Source: Ferrimonas marina
GTDB taxonomy: Bacteria; Pseudomonadota; Gammaproteobacteria; Enterobacterales; Shewanellaceae
Assembly: GCF_900129905.1 (NCBI RefSeq)
Contig: NZ_FQXG01000001.1
Location: 558,001-622,000, forward strand
Reading direction: 5' to 3'
Length of the DNA stretch: 64,000 nt
In this document: positions 20,095-30,255 of the stretch, piece after piece
Numbering within the stretch: position 1 is the stretch's first letter
Layout of the letters: every line of letters begins with the position of its first letter
The notes under the pieces: model-generated
What the model was told of the DNA's origin: nothing
Seen by the model: only the letters and a program-made list of their open reading frames with translations
The model's database searches: none
Position numbers and translations under genes: made by a program

Positions 20095-22451
20095 TCGAGT
20101 CGTCGGATCAGGCGGTCACCCTCACCTCCCCCACCGCGCTGCCTAAGGCGGGCAGCTTCCTGTGGAACCGCCGGATGCTGCTGCAGATCACTGCCCGAGG
20201 CTACGCCCAGGCCCAGGCGATGTGGCCGGATCCGGTCAAGTTCGCCACAGGCCCGGCCTGGGAGGGCAAAACCTTTATGCAGCCGGAGCAGAACTACTAC
20301 GCCCACCATCCGGGCCGCTTTTTCTACCTGCAGGACAGGGATCGTGACGCGCTGTGCTCCCTGCCCTACGAGCCGGTGCGTGCCTCCTTTGCCTCGTTTC
20401 GCTTTCGCGCCGAGACCGACCGGGTCCAGTGGCAGCTGGGCTGGAAGGGGCTGGAGCTGAACCTGTCGGTGCAACTGCCGGAGGACGATCCGGTGGAGCT
20501 GTGGCAGCTGACCCTGCACAACCCCGGTAACGAGACCCGGCGACTCAAGCTGGTGCCTTACATCCCGCTGGGCTACCGCTCCTGGATGGCCCAGTCCGCC
20601 CAGTTTGACGAGACACTCAACGGCGTGCTCAGTGAGGCCACGGCGCCCTATCAGCGTTTGCAAGACTACCCGGACAGCCAGGCCCAGCCGGTCTACCGCT
20701 ACCTGCTTGCAGACCAAGCCCCCAGCAGCTGGAGCGGCTGCCGAGTGGCATTTGAAGGCGAAGGCGGACTGCACAACCCCGATGCCCTGCGCCAGGCCCA
20801 GCTGGACAACCAGCCCGCTCGCTATGACGAACCCTTAGCGACGATGCAGTTTGAGCCGGTGCTGCCCCCCGGTGGCCGCGTCACACTGCGTTTTGCCATC
20901 GGCATGGCCAAACAGCGCGATGAGATAGAGACCCTCCGCCAGCGCTACCTGATGACGCCGGAAGGCTTTGAGCAAGCTCAAGCCGGGCTGCGTAACTACC
21001 TGAGCCCGGGTAAGGGCCGAGTCCAGGCGCAAAGCCCCGATCCCGAACTGGATCGCTTTAGCAACCTGTGGCTGCCGCGCCAGATCCATTACCACGTTGC
21101 GCTCAATCGCATGACCGGCGATCCCCAAACCCGCAACTACCTGCAGGACTGGATCGGCGCCAACACATTGACCGGCGGTGCCGATCCCCAGGTGTTGATC
21201 AATGCCCTGTCACAACAGCACGCCAGCGGCGAGATGCCCGACGGCATCCGCCTGCACGAGCAGGCCCAGCTGCAATACATCAACCAGGTACCCCACACCG
21301 ATCACGGCATCTGGCTGCCGCTGGCGCTGAAGGCCTACCTGGATGAAAGCAACGATTACGCCCTGCTGGATCAGGACTGCCCCTTCGCCGATGGCAGCCA
21401 CGCCACGGTGGCGGAACACCTGGACCGGGCGATGCAGTATCACCTGGCCCAACGAGACGAGCGTGGCCTGTGTTACATCCAACAGGGGGACTGGTGCGAT
21501 CCGATGAACATGGTGGGCCACAAGGGCAAAGGGGTATCCGGCTGGCTGACCCTGGCACTGGCCTATGCCCTGCGCCAGTGGGCCGAGATCCTGGCGGCCT
21601 GGCCGCAGCCGGCCCGGGCTGAGCACTACCAGCACCTGGCCGATCAGCTCAACCAGGTGGCCAATGCCCAGCTGTGGGATGGCCACTGGTACGCCCGCGG
21701 CATCAACGATGAGGGCCACGCCTTTGGGGTGGCCAGCAACCATGAAGGTCGGATCTACCTCAACCCGCAAAGCTGGGCACTGCTTAGCGGTGCGCCGGAC
21801 CCTCACCAGGCCCAGCGCCTGTTGGCCTCGGTGGATGAACAGCTTGGCACCCCCTACGGCGTGCAGATGCTGGCCCCGGCCTACACCGGAATGAACGAGG
21901 GGATCGGCCGACTCACCCAGAAGTATCCCGGTACCGGCGAGAACGGCTCCATCTATAACCACGCCGCGATGTTCTGGGTCTACGCCCTGTACCAGCAGCG
22001 AATGGGCGATCAGGCGTTTAGCCGACTGCGTGAACTTCTGCCCGGCACCGAGCCCGAAACGGCCCAGCGCCATGGTCAGTTGCCGCTGTTCCTGCCCAAC
22101 TACTACCGCGGTGCCTTCAGCCAGTACCCGGACAGCGCCGGCCGTTCCAGCGGCCTGTTCCAGACTGGCACCGCCGCCTGGTATGGCCGCATCCTGATGG
22201 AGCAGCTCTATGGCCTGCGCGGCGAACGACAGGGCCTGCGCATCGATCCCCAGCTGCCCAGCCACTGGCCGGAAGCCCGGGTAACCCGTGATTTTCGCGG
22301 GGCCATCATCGAGGTGCACTACCGCCGCGACCCCCACTGCGAGGCGATGCGGGTTTGCTACCTGGGCCAGGCGCTGCAAGACAACCTGCTGCAGGCGATC
22401 CAACCCGGCAGCCACTACCCACTGGAGGTGGTCCTACCCGAGGCGGGTTAA
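20091..22451 (+). CDS. GH94 phosphorylase, probably cellobionic acid phosphorylase
   Basis: A 786-residue member of glycoside hydrolase family 94. An N-terminal beta-sandwich (about 1-290) leads to an (alpha/alpha)6 barrel. The general-acid region reads GDWCDPMNMVG (D467, D470), where cellobiose and chitobiose phosphorylases have DWND. The GENGSIYNHAAMF segment at about 622-634 is the phosphate-site region. The length and the DWCDP variant resemble the cellobionic acid phosphorylase group, which turns cellobionate and phosphate into glucose 1-phosphate and gluconate. An exported lactonase and a GPH symporter alongside agree with this. Other beta-glucosyl acceptors cannot be excluded. A strong terminator follows. 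Confidence 0.85.
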   Translation: MIESSDQAVTLTSPTALPKAGSFLWNRRMLLQITARGYAQAQAMWPDPVKFATGPAWEGKTFMQPEQNYYAHHPGRFFYLQDRDRDALCSLPYEPVRASFASFRFRAETDRVQWQLGWKGLELNLSVQLPEDDPVELWQLTLHNPGNETRRLKLVPYIPLGYRSWMAQSAQFDETLNGVLSEATAPYQRLQDYPDSQAQPVYRYLLADQAPSSWSGCRVAFEGEGGLHNPDALRQAQLDNQPARYDEPLATMQFEPVLPPGGRVTLRFAIGMAKQRDEIETLRQRYLMTPEGFEQAQAGLRNYLSPGKGRVQAQSPDPELDRFSNLWLPRQIHYHVALNRMTGDPQTRNYLQDWIGANTLTGGADPQVLINALSQQHASGEMPDGIRLHEQAQLQYINQVPHTDHGIWLPLALKAYLDESNDYALLDQDCPFADGSHATVAEHLDRAMQYHLAQRDERGLCYIQQGDWCDPMNMVGHKGKGVSGWLTLALAYALRQWAEILAAWPQPARAEHYQHLADQLNQVANAQLWDGHWYARGINDEGHAFGVASNHEGRIYLNPQSWALLSGAPDPHQAQRLLASVDEQLGTPYGVQMLAPAYTGMNEGIGRLTQKYPGTGENGSIYNHAAMFWVYALYQQRMGDQAFSRLRELLPGTEPETAQRHGQLPLFLPNYYRGAFSQYPDSAGRSSGLFQTGTAAWYGRILMEQLYGLRGERQGLRIDPQLPSHWPEARVTRDFRGAIIEVHYRRDPHCEAMRVCYLGQALQDNLLQAIQPGSHYPLEVVLPEAG

Positions 22452-22483
22452 CGAACAGTCCCGCGGCTTGCGGCAGAAACAGC

Positions 22484-22512
22484 AAAGGGGCCAATTGGCC
22501 CCTTTGTTTTTC
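22484..22512 (+). terminator. Rho-independent terminator after the GH94 gene
   Basis: AAAGGGGCC-AATT-GGCCCCTTT followed by GTTTTTC. A strong 9-bp stem and T-run, 33 bp after the stop. Confidence 0.9.
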
Positions 22513-22564
22513 AATCAACGTGCTAAGTGCGACAGTGCTGACGGTCAGCATCGCAACAAAACAG

Positions 22565-22867
22565 CTAGTCCTCTCTTATCTGCACCGTGAAGGTTGGTAC
22601 CGGCACCACCACCGACTGCACCGCCTTATGCAACCACACCAGCTCGTGCTTGAAGCTGCCGTCGGGGGAGAAATAGCACAGTTCCAGCTCGAACTGACCA
22701 TCCTGGTAGCTGCTGGTGACGATCTCCACCGCCACCTCCGGGTGATCGACGTAGGCCCCCAGGGCATGCTCTACCGCATCGACCAGTTGCTCTTCCAGCT
22801 CAAAGCTGACATCGATCCGCATCAGCGAAAAGGGGGCGGGCTCCTTGCCCAGGTACTTATCGTTCAT
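22565..22867 (-). CDS. Small hypothetical protein (100 aa)
   Basis: A soluble 100-residue acidic protein of unknown function, with no signal peptide. Alternating hydrophobic pattern suggests a small alpha/beta fold (IDVSFELEEQLVDAVEHAL, then VAVEIVTSSYQDGQFELEL). I start at ATG 22867 (MNDKYLGK); an open frame runs 45 codons further upstream, but that part is Cys- and Arg-rich and unlike the rest. Convergent with the GH94 gene. Confidence 0.65.
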   Translation of the reverse strand: MNDKYLGKEPAPFSLMRIDVSFELEEQLVDAVEHALGAYVDHPEVAVEIVTSSYQDGQFELELCYFSPDGSFKHELVWLHKAVQSVVVPVPTFTVQIRED

Positions 22868-23198
22868 CGCAATCAAACGCTCATTCCGGTTTTCCCTAGT
22901 GTACTGAAGCCCAGCGATTGGCCAAGGGCAAAACGGACAAAGCCTGAGCATTCGCACCCACTTTTGCCCACATCGGCAGCGAGCGCCGAGAGCCCGCTCC
23001 ACTGATACAGATTGGACCGACAGCTCAAAACAAGACTTGTAGCCCCTGTCATCAGGAGGCGAGCGTTACCGAGCCTCAATGGCGACAATATGGAAAACAA
23101 CGGTTAACAACCCCGAACGATAGCGTGATAGAGATCACCACAATTATTCGATGTCGCCGTACAATCAGCTCATCGGCCAGTAACTGATAATCACTACC
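22868..23198. other. Intergenic region with promoters of two divergent genes
   Basis: About 330 bp. Apart from the CRP-like site listed separately I see no gene, RNA or repeat. It must drive the 100-aa gene leftward and the CDF exporter rightward. Confidence 0.6.
23124..23139 (+). promoter_or_regulatory. CRP-like binding site
   Basis: CGTGATAGAGATCACC contains the arms GTGAT and ATCAC around 4 bp, matching the TGTGA-N6-TCACA CRP pattern apart from the outermost positions. It is 60 bp upstream of the CDF exporter ATG, a reasonable distance for activation. Sequence match only. Confidence 0.45.
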
Positions 23199-24221
<1,023 letters not shown>

Positions 24222-24241
24222 ACATTGAACTCACCCATCAC

Positions 24242-24275
24242 AGAGCCCCCAGCCTGGCTGGGGGCTCTTTCTTTT
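24242..24275 (+). terminator. Terminator after dmeF
   Basis: AGAGCCCCCAGCC-TGGCTGGGGGCTCT followed by TTCTTTT, 20 bp after the stop codon. Confidence 0.88.
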
Positions 24276-24482
24276 GCCCGGCATTACAGTGCCAACCGGG
24301 AGCTTGTCAAGCCAATGACGGCGACATTTTTTCCACTCTTTTGGCCACTTTTTCACCATTGTTGGCTTGACTCCACACCGGCTCAATTTTCACTGGCATC
24401 CGGACAGGTGAACCGCTAACATTGCGCGCCGTTTCCGGAGGTCAGTCCGGGCAGTGCGGAACTGAGTGCTTGAGGATAAATA

Positions 24483-25115
24483 ATGAGAAAACAGCAGTTT
24501 GAACTCGTTGCGGTAGAAGGCAACATTGGTGTCGGCAAATCCACCCTGGTGCCGAAGCTGGTTGAGCATCTCAACAGCATCGATGAGCGCCCCTGGAAGA
24601 TGATCCTGGAAGACGTGGACACCAACCCGGAGTTCAAGCGTCTGCTGGCCGAGTTCACTCAGGACCCCACCAAGCGCATCAACTTCCAGCGCTTCATCAC
24701 CAACCATCGCGCCAGCCTGTGCGCCGATCTGGACCCCAGCTACAACTACGTGCTGGAGCGCTCCCTGTACTCTGATCTGGTGTTCTGCCAGGCCAACCTG
24801 CAGGAAGCCTGCCGTCCCGATGGTGAAGACCTGACCTACTACTACGACATCTGGGACAAGCTGGACGCCTACCCCAAGGTCACCTCCGTGCTGTACCTCA
24901 AGTCCAGCCCGCAGATCGCCTACCAGCGTATGCTCAGCCGTGCCCGTGCCGCCGAGAACGGCACCCCGTACGAGTACATCAAGCTGATCTCCGACTGTCA
25001 CGATGCCTTCTTGCCGCACATCTGTAACCGCAAGGACACCATGCTGCTGACCGAGCAGTGGGACAACTTCGGTGACTCCGAGCGTCTGGCACGTCGGGTT
25101 AAGCACCGCCTGTAA
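24483..25115 (+). CDS. Deoxynucleoside kinase (dNK family)
   Basis: Salvage kinase of 210 residues that phosphorylates deoxynucleosides. P-loop GNIGVGKST is at 13-21, the acidic catalytic region is EDVD near 43-46, and the family's (D/E)RS motif appears as LERSLYSDLVF (about 91-101). The lid region has RMLSRARAAE. The length fits bacterial dAK/dGK/dCK enzymes; substrate choice cannot be read from sequence here. TGAGGA precedes ATG 24483. Free-standing gene with its own terminator. Confidence 0.9.
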   Translation: MRKQQFELVAVEGNIGVGKSTLVPKLVEHLNSIDERPWKMILEDVDTNPEFKRLLAEFTQDPTKRINFQRFITNHRASLCADLDPSYNYVLERSLYSDLVFCQANLQEACRPDGEDLTYYYDIWDKLDAYPKVTSVLYLKSSPQIAYQRMLSRARAAENGTPYEYIKLISDCHDAFLPHICNRKDTMLLTEQWDNFGDSERLARRVKHRL

Positions 25116-25138
25116 CCAGCGCGCTTAGCATCAGACAG

Positions 25139-25170
25139 CAAAAAAGGCAGCCCAAGGGCTGCCTTTTTTG
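25139..25170 (+). terminator. Terminator after the deoxynucleoside kinase gene
   Basis: AAAAAAGGCAGCCC-AAG-GGCTGCCTTTTTT, an A/T-flanked stem that can work in both directions. Confidence 0.92.
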
Positions 25171-25525
25171 ATCGCCTCGCTGGCACCAATGCTGAACTCA
25201 AAACCTTTGTCGCGTTGGCGACAGCAACCAAAGGGGCGGCTCGCCCCCTTGGAACCCCCTTTGCCTCCAATCGGCGCTTAATTTTCGCTACAACGTTATT
25301 GCCTAGTGGCATAGACCAGAGTCGACATCCCTGTCTCCGCTGGTCATTCGGGCCATCCTGGCCCTCAGCCTTGGCAATCCCGCTTCCGCTCAGGCACCTC
25401 AAAGTCGGCTTAAAGCTGTTGGGGCATAGAGTCCAGTTAGGATACTTAACTTGCAGTGTCACAAAGGGAGCCTATTGAACAGTGCCAAACTACAAAATTA
25501 AGTGCTTTCGCTTGGCTTGATCTTA
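25171..25525. other. Intergenic region without a recognisable gene
   Basis: About 355 bp between the kinase terminator and folD (read toward it). It contains a GC-rich hairpin AAGGGGCG-GCT-CGCCCC (25231-25246). Short open frames cross it in several frames, but none has a ribosome site or a protein-like composition. It may be remnant DNA. Confidence 0.55.
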
Positions 25526-26392
25526 TCAGCGCTGTTGCTGGTAGGCCTGCAGGGTGTTGCGCAACAGGCAGGCGATGGTCATCGGCCCGACCCCACCGGG
25601 TACCGGCGTAATCGCTGAGGCGATGCTCGCCACCGCGGCGTAGTCTACATCCCCCACCAGCTTGGCCTTGCCGTCGCGCTCTACCCGGTTAATGCCCACA
25701 TCCAGCACCACCGCACCGGGCTTGACCCAGTCGGCGCCGACCATCTCGGCACGGCCCACCGCCACGATCAGGATATCGGCCTGACGGCACACCGCTTCGA
25801 TATCCTGGGTGCGGGAGTGGACGATGGTGACGGTACAGTGCTGCTGCAGAGTCAGCAGCGCCGCCGGTTTACCAACGATGTTGGAGCGCCCGACTACCAC
25901 CACGTGCTTGCCCTTAAGGCTGTCCCCCAGGGTGTGCTTGAGCATCAACAGGCAACCCAGCGGGGTGCAAGGCACCAGCACGCTCTCATCGCCTGCCAGC
26001 AGCCGCCCCATGTTCTCGGGGTGGAAGCCATCGACGTCCTTGGCCGGGTCAATGGCGGCGATCACCTTCTGCTCGTCGATCTGCGCCGGCAGCGGCAGTT
26101 GCACCAGGATCCCGTGGATCGCCGGATCGGCGTTCATCTTTGCCAGTAACTCCAGCAGTGTCGCTTCCGAGGTGTCCGCCGCCAAGCGATGCTCGACACT
26201 GCGAATGCCGGTGGCCTCACACTGTCGCAATTTGTTGCGCACGTACACCTGACTGGCCGGGTCTTCCCCCACCAGCACCACCGCCAAACAGGGTGTCGCC
26301 AGGCCCTGGGCCTGGATCTCGCTCACCGACGCCGTCACCTCGGCCAGTACCTCGGCAGACAGCGCCTTGCCGTCGATCACCTTCGCGTTCAT
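25526..26392 (-). CDS. folD: Methylenetetrahydrofolate dehydrogenase / cyclohydrolase FolD
   Basis: A 288-residue bifunctional cytosolic enzyme interconverting 5,10-methylene-THF and 10-formyl-THF. Landmarks are [10 protein letters not shown] with the catalytic Lys (about 50-59), QLPLPAQID, the [11 protein letters not shown] dinucleotide-binding loop and the C-terminal [14 protein letters not shown] 26392 (MNAKVIDGK) matches the usual N-terminus; a 20-codon upstream extension has no family support. Divergent from mdlA. Confidence 0.97.
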   Translation of the reverse strand: MNAKVIDGKALSAEVLAEVTASVSEIQAQGLATPCLAVVLVGEDPASQVYVRNKLRQCEATGIRSVEHRLAADTSEATLLELLAKMNADPAIHGILVQLPLPAQIDEQKVIAAIDPAKDVDGFHPENMGRLLAGDESVLVPCTPLGCLLMLKHTLGDSLKGKHVVVVGRSNIVGKPAALLTLQQHCTVTIVHSRTQDIEAVCRQADILIVAVGRAEMVGADWVKPGAVVLDVGINRVERDGKAKLVGDVDYAAVASIASAITPVPGGVGPMTIACLLRNTLQAYQQQR

Positions 26393-26651
26393 ATCCCTGT
26401 TTTCTCCTTGCTTCGCTGACCCAAAGGGGCCGTGGTTCGGTTCGGGCGACACGGTGCTGTCGTTGATTACGGCAGCCGGCAGCGCAGCCCCTAACGATAG
26501 CGAGCTTCGCCCATCCGTGTCCGCCCGGATCTTTCTGCAGATTACCCGAGCTAAAGGCTAACGTACTGTTTTCATTCACTGTTACACTCTGGAAACGTGA
26601 CCGAGATCGCGCTGTGCTATTATCGACCTCCGCTTACCCTCAGGAACCCCA

Positions 26652-28391
26652 ATGACGCTGTTTCACCACCTCCGATGGTTCTTCCGGCAACACATCGGTA
26701 CCTATCTACTGGCCCTGGCAATGCTGTTGATTGTGGCACTGCTCAACATCAGTGTCCCTTATCTGATAGGCCAAGTGATGGATGGGCTGATTGAAGACCC
26801 CCAGGCCTTTGGCTGGGACCAGGGCTTCCTGCCGATGCTGCTGGGGATCGGGGTGGCGCTCTACCTGCTGCGCTTTGGCTGGCGGGTGGTGCTGTTTGGT
26901 GCCTCCTACCGCCTCGGTGGCGAACTGCGGCTGCGTTTCTATCGACGTCTGACCGGTCAGGGTCAGGCGTTTTTCTCTTCCCACTCCACCGGCGATCTGA
27001 TGGCCCGTGCCACCAACGACGTCGACGCGGTGGAGATGGCCGCCGGCGAAGGGATCCTGTCCGGCTTCGACGGCCTGCTCACCTTCGCCCTGATCCTGTT
27101 GATGATGCTGACCCTGATCGACTGGCGCCTGACCCTGGTGGCACTGCTGCCCTTCCCTTTTATGGGGCTGGCGTTCTACCGCATCTCCCGCCGCCTGCAT
27201 CGTCACTTTCACCAGTCGCTGGAGCGCTTCTCCGAACTGAATGAAACCACCCAGCAAGCGATTGCCGGGATCCGCCTGGTCAAGGCGATGGGCCGGGAAA
27301 CGGTCGAGAGCCGCCAGTTTGATCGCATCACCGATCAGGCCGCCGACAAGACCTACCAGGTGGCCAAGAGTGAGGCGATGTACGACCCGGCAATCTTCAT
27401 CAGTCTGGCTCTGGCCACCGCCCTGACCCTGGGCTTTGGCACCGTGCTGATCCAGGCTGGAGAACTGACCATCGGCCAGCTCACCGCCTTCTCGCTCTAC
27501 CTGGGCCAGCTGATCTGGCCGATGTTTGCCTTTGGCTGGCTGCTCAACATCGTCGAGCGCGGCAGCGCTGCCATCAAGCGCCTTAACAGTCTGCTGGAGA
27601 CCCCGGACAGCGTCGCTGACCAGGGCACCCACACCCGCCAGGGCAGCGATCTGGCCCTGCACAACCTGAGCTTCACCTACCCGGAGGACCAGCAACCCGC
27701 CCTGTCCGGATTGGACCTGTCCCTGCCCGAGAGCAAGACCATCGGCATCGCCGGGCCCACCGGTGCCGGCAAGACCACCCTGGTCCGCCTGCTGCTGCGC
27801 CAATTCGATTGCGGCGACGCCATCACCCTGCAGGGACGGCCGCTGTCCGACTACCCGCTGTCACAGCTGCGCAGTGCCTACGCCCTGGTGCCCCAGGATC
27901 CCTTCCTGTTCAGCACCACCATCGCGGAGAACATCGCCCTGGCAGAGCCGGAGGCGGATCAGAGTCGCATCGGCCAGGCCGCAGCATTGGCGGCGGTAGA
28001 GCAGGACATCCTGCGCTTTCCCGAGGGCTACCAAACCATGGTGGGGGAACGGGGGGTGACCCTGTCCGGTGGCCAGCGCCAGCGCATCGCCATTGCCCGG
28101 GCGCTACTGAGCGAGGCACCGATCCTGATCCTCGACGACGCCCTCTCCGCGGTGGACATGGAGACCGAACGCCAGATCCTCGATGCCCTGGCCAAGCACC
28201 GACCGCAGCAAAGCCGGATCATCATCAGCCATCGCTTGAGCGCGCTGAAAGACGCCGATGAGATCCTGGTACTGAACCATGGCCAGATCGCCGAACGGGG
28301 TCGCCACGCAGATCTGGTTCAGAGCGATGGCTGGTACAGCCGGATGTGGACCTACCAACAGATGGAAGCGGAGCTTAAGGATGTCAGCTAA
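26652..28391 (+). CDS. mdlA: Heterodimeric ABC exporter subunit MdlA-like
   Basis: A 579-residue half-transporter: six membrane helices (about 15-300) then an ATPase domain. Walker A is GPTGAGKTT (about 371-379), signature LSGGQRQR, Walker B ILILDDALSAVD. The residue after the Walker B Asp is Asp rather than the catalytic Glu, so its own ATP site is degenerate, while its signature motif is canonical. It therefore completes the active site with the Walker motifs of the neighbouring MdlB-like protein. The gene overlaps mdlB by 11 nt. Exported substrate unknown (multidrug type). Confidence 0.93.
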   Translation: MTLFHHLRWFFRQHIGTYLLALAMLLIVALLNISVPYLIGQVMDGLIEDPQAFGWDQGFLPMLLGIGVALYLLRFGWRVVLFGASYRLGGELRLRFYRRLTGQGQAFFSSHSTGDLMARATNDVDAVEMAAGEGILSGFDGLLTFALILLMMLTLIDWRLTLVALLPFPFMGLAFYRISRRLHRHFHQSLERFSELNETTQQAIAGIRLVKAMGRETVESRQFDRITDQAADKTYQVAKSEAMYDPAIFISLALATALTLGFGTVLIQAGELTIGQLTAFSLYLGQLIWPMFAFGWLLNIVERGSAAIKRLNSLLETPDSVADQGTHTRQGSDLALHNLSFTYPEDQQPALSGLDLSLPESKTIGIAGPTGAGKTTLVRLLLRQFDCGDAITLQGRPLSDYPLSQLRSAYALVPQDPFLFSTTIAENIALAEPEADQSRIGQAAALAAVEQDILRFPEGYQTMVGERGVTLSGGQRQRIAIARALLSEAPILILDDALSAVDMETERQILDALAKHRPQQSRIIISHRLSALKDADEILVLNHGQIAERGRHADLVQSDGWYSRMWTYQQMEAELKDVS

Positions 28392-30144
28392 GTCCCGGGG
28401 AACCTTTAAGATGCTCAGCCGCTACATCGTCGCGGACAAGGCCCTGCTGGCCAAGGCGCTGGCGCTGTTGCTGGTGGGCACCGCGCTGGATGTGGTGGGC
28501 CCGCTGCTGGCCAAGATCTACATCGACGATTACCTAATGCAGGGGGTGATGGAGCCAACGCCGCTGATCACCCTGCTGCTGATCTACCTGGCCTGTCAGC
28601 TCGGCGCCGCCGGTCTGCGTTTTATCCAGGCGCTAAGCTTCACCGAGATGGCGCTCAACGCGGTGCAGGATATCCGCAAGCGCGCCTTTGCCCGGGTGAT
28701 CCGCCTGCCGATGAGCTATTTCGACCACGCCCGTACCGGCCAGCTGGTCAGCCGCATCACCAACGACACCGAAGCGATTAAGGATCTCTACGTCCAGTTC
28801 CTCTCCAATGTGCTGGGTAACGTGGTGATGCTGGTGGGGATCCTGATCGCCATGGCCCTGCTGGACCCGACCCTGATGCTGATCGCCCTGGGACTGGTGC
28901 CCGCGGTGGTGGGGATCATCTACCTCTACCAGAAGCTCAGCGGCCCGGCGGTGGCCCACAGCCGTGAGCTGCGCTCCGACATCAACGCCAACATCAACGA
29001 GTCCATCGGCGGCATGGCGGTGATCCAGGCCAGCAACCAGAGCGAGCGATTCCTCGGCAGCTTCGGTGCGGTCAACCAGGAGTATTACCGGGCGCGAATG
29101 CGCACCATCCGCGCCAGTGGTGCGCTGCTGCGCCCGGCCATCGATCTGCTCTCCATCCTCACCATCCTGGGTCTGCTCACCCTGTTCGGCCAGCAAGTGG
29201 TGGCGGGCGTGGCCGAGGTCGGCGTGCTGTACGCCTTCTTAAGCTACATGGGTCGCTTCACCGAGCCGCTGGCGGAGATCACCCAGCGCTTTAACCTCTA
29301 CCAGCAGGCGATGGTGGCCGGTGACCGGGTTGCCACCCTGCTGCAGGAGGAGGAACAGCACTACGGCGACAGCCCCCGTCAGCTGGAGGATGGCACCATC
29401 CGCCTGAATAAGCTGAGCTTTGCCTACCAGGCCGATAAGCCGGTATTGCACCAGTTGGAGCTGGCGATCCCCGACGGCGGCTTCTACGCCATCGTCGGCC
29501 ACACTGGCTCCGGTAAAAGTACCCTGCTCTCGCTGTTGCTGGACTTCTACCCGGCCCAGCGCGGCCAGATTGAGCTCGGCGGCAGCGACATCAATGATCT
29601 GTGCCAGCAGGCGCTGCGCCAGGGCATTGGCCTGATCCCCCAGGAGCCCTTTATCCTGGCGGACACCGTGTTCAACAACATCGACATGGGACGGGGTCTG
29701 AGCCAGGAGCAGGTGGAGCAGGCCGCCCACAAGGCCCACCTGCACCAGGCCATCACCGGCTTGCCCAACGGCTACCAGACCGAGCTGGGGGAAGGCGGGC
29801 TGCGTCTCTCCACCGGCCAGCGCCAACAACTGGTGATCGCCCGGGCCCTTGCGGCCCAGCCAAAGATCCTGTTGCTGGATGAGGCCACCGCCAACATCGA
29901 CAGCGAAACCGAGCAGGTGGTGCAGCAGGCCCTGGCCGAGCTGCAGGGTAAGGTCACCCTGATTGCCGTGGCACACCGGCTCTCCACCATCAAGCAGGCA
30001 GATCAGATCGTACTGCTGGCCCAGGGGCGGATCAGCGAGCAGGGCACCCACGCCGAGCTGATGGCACTGGAGGGCGGCACCTACCAGGCGATGTATCGAC
30101 TGCAGCAGCAAGCGGCCCGGGTCGAGGCACTAGAGGAGCAGTAA
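28381..30144 (+). CDS. mdlB: Heterodimeric ABC exporter subunit MdlB-like
   Basis: A 587-residue half-transporter, partner of MdlA. Six membrane helices precede the ATPase with Walker A GHTGSGKST and Walker B ILLLDEATANID carrying the catalytic Glu, but a weakened signature, LSTGQRQQ instead of LSGGQ. Together the pair has one consensus and one degenerate ATP site, the usual arrangement of heterodimeric exporters. I start at ATG 28381 (MSAKSRGTFK), inside the end of mdlA and preceded by GGAG; longer starts would lie deep in mdlA. Confidence 0.93.
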   Translation: MSAKSRGTFKMLSRYIVADKALLAKALALLLVGTALDVVGPLLAKIYIDDYLMQGVMEPTPLITLLLIYLACQLGAAGLRFIQALSFTEMALNAVQDIRKRAFARVIRLPMSYFDHARTGQLVSRITNDTEAIKDLYVQFLSNVLGNVVMLVGILIAMALLDPTLMLIALGLVPAVVGIIYLYQKLSGPAVAHSRELRSDINANINESIGGMAVIQASNQSERFLGSFGAVNQEYYRARMRTIRASGALLRPAIDLLSILTILGLLTLFGQQVVAGVAEVGVLYAFLSYMGRFTEPLAEITQRFNLYQQAMVAGDRVATLLQEEEQHYGDSPRQLEDGTIRLNKLSFAYQADKPVLHQLELAIPDGGFYAIVGHTGSGKSTLLSLLLDFYPAQRGQIELGGSDINDLCQQALRQGIGLIPQEPFILADTVFNNIDMGRGLSQEQVEQAAHKAHLHQAITGLPNGYQTELGEGGLRLSTGQRQQLVIARALAAQPKILLLDEATANIDSETEQVVQQALAELQGKVTLIAVAHRLSTIKQADQIVLLAQGRISEQGTHAELMALEGGTYQAMYRLQQQAARVEALEEQ

Positions 30145-30178
30145 TCCTGCCCCAAAGGGCTATCACCCTCCAACGAAA

Positions 30179-30206
30179 ACAGGCGCCCTTGGGCGCCTGT
30201 TTTTAT
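30179..30206 (+). terminator. Terminator after mdlAB
   Basis: ACAGGCGCCC-TT-GGGCGCCTGT followed by TTTTA. It also faces the end of the convergent chemoreceptor gene. Confidence 0.9.
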
Positions 30207-30255
30207 GGGTCAAACCGAGTTTGTGGGGCGCCTCTTTGCCAGGTGGCCGTGTGCC

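Noticed and set aside
23124-23139. Tet-operator-like sequence
   Set aside because: GTGATAGAGA resembles part of a tet operator, but the second half does not match and the CRP-like palindrome explains it better.
25171-25525. Fragment of a coding gene (open frames of about 85-150 codons)
   Set aside because: No ribosome site, no recognisable protein and composition unlike neighbouring genes.
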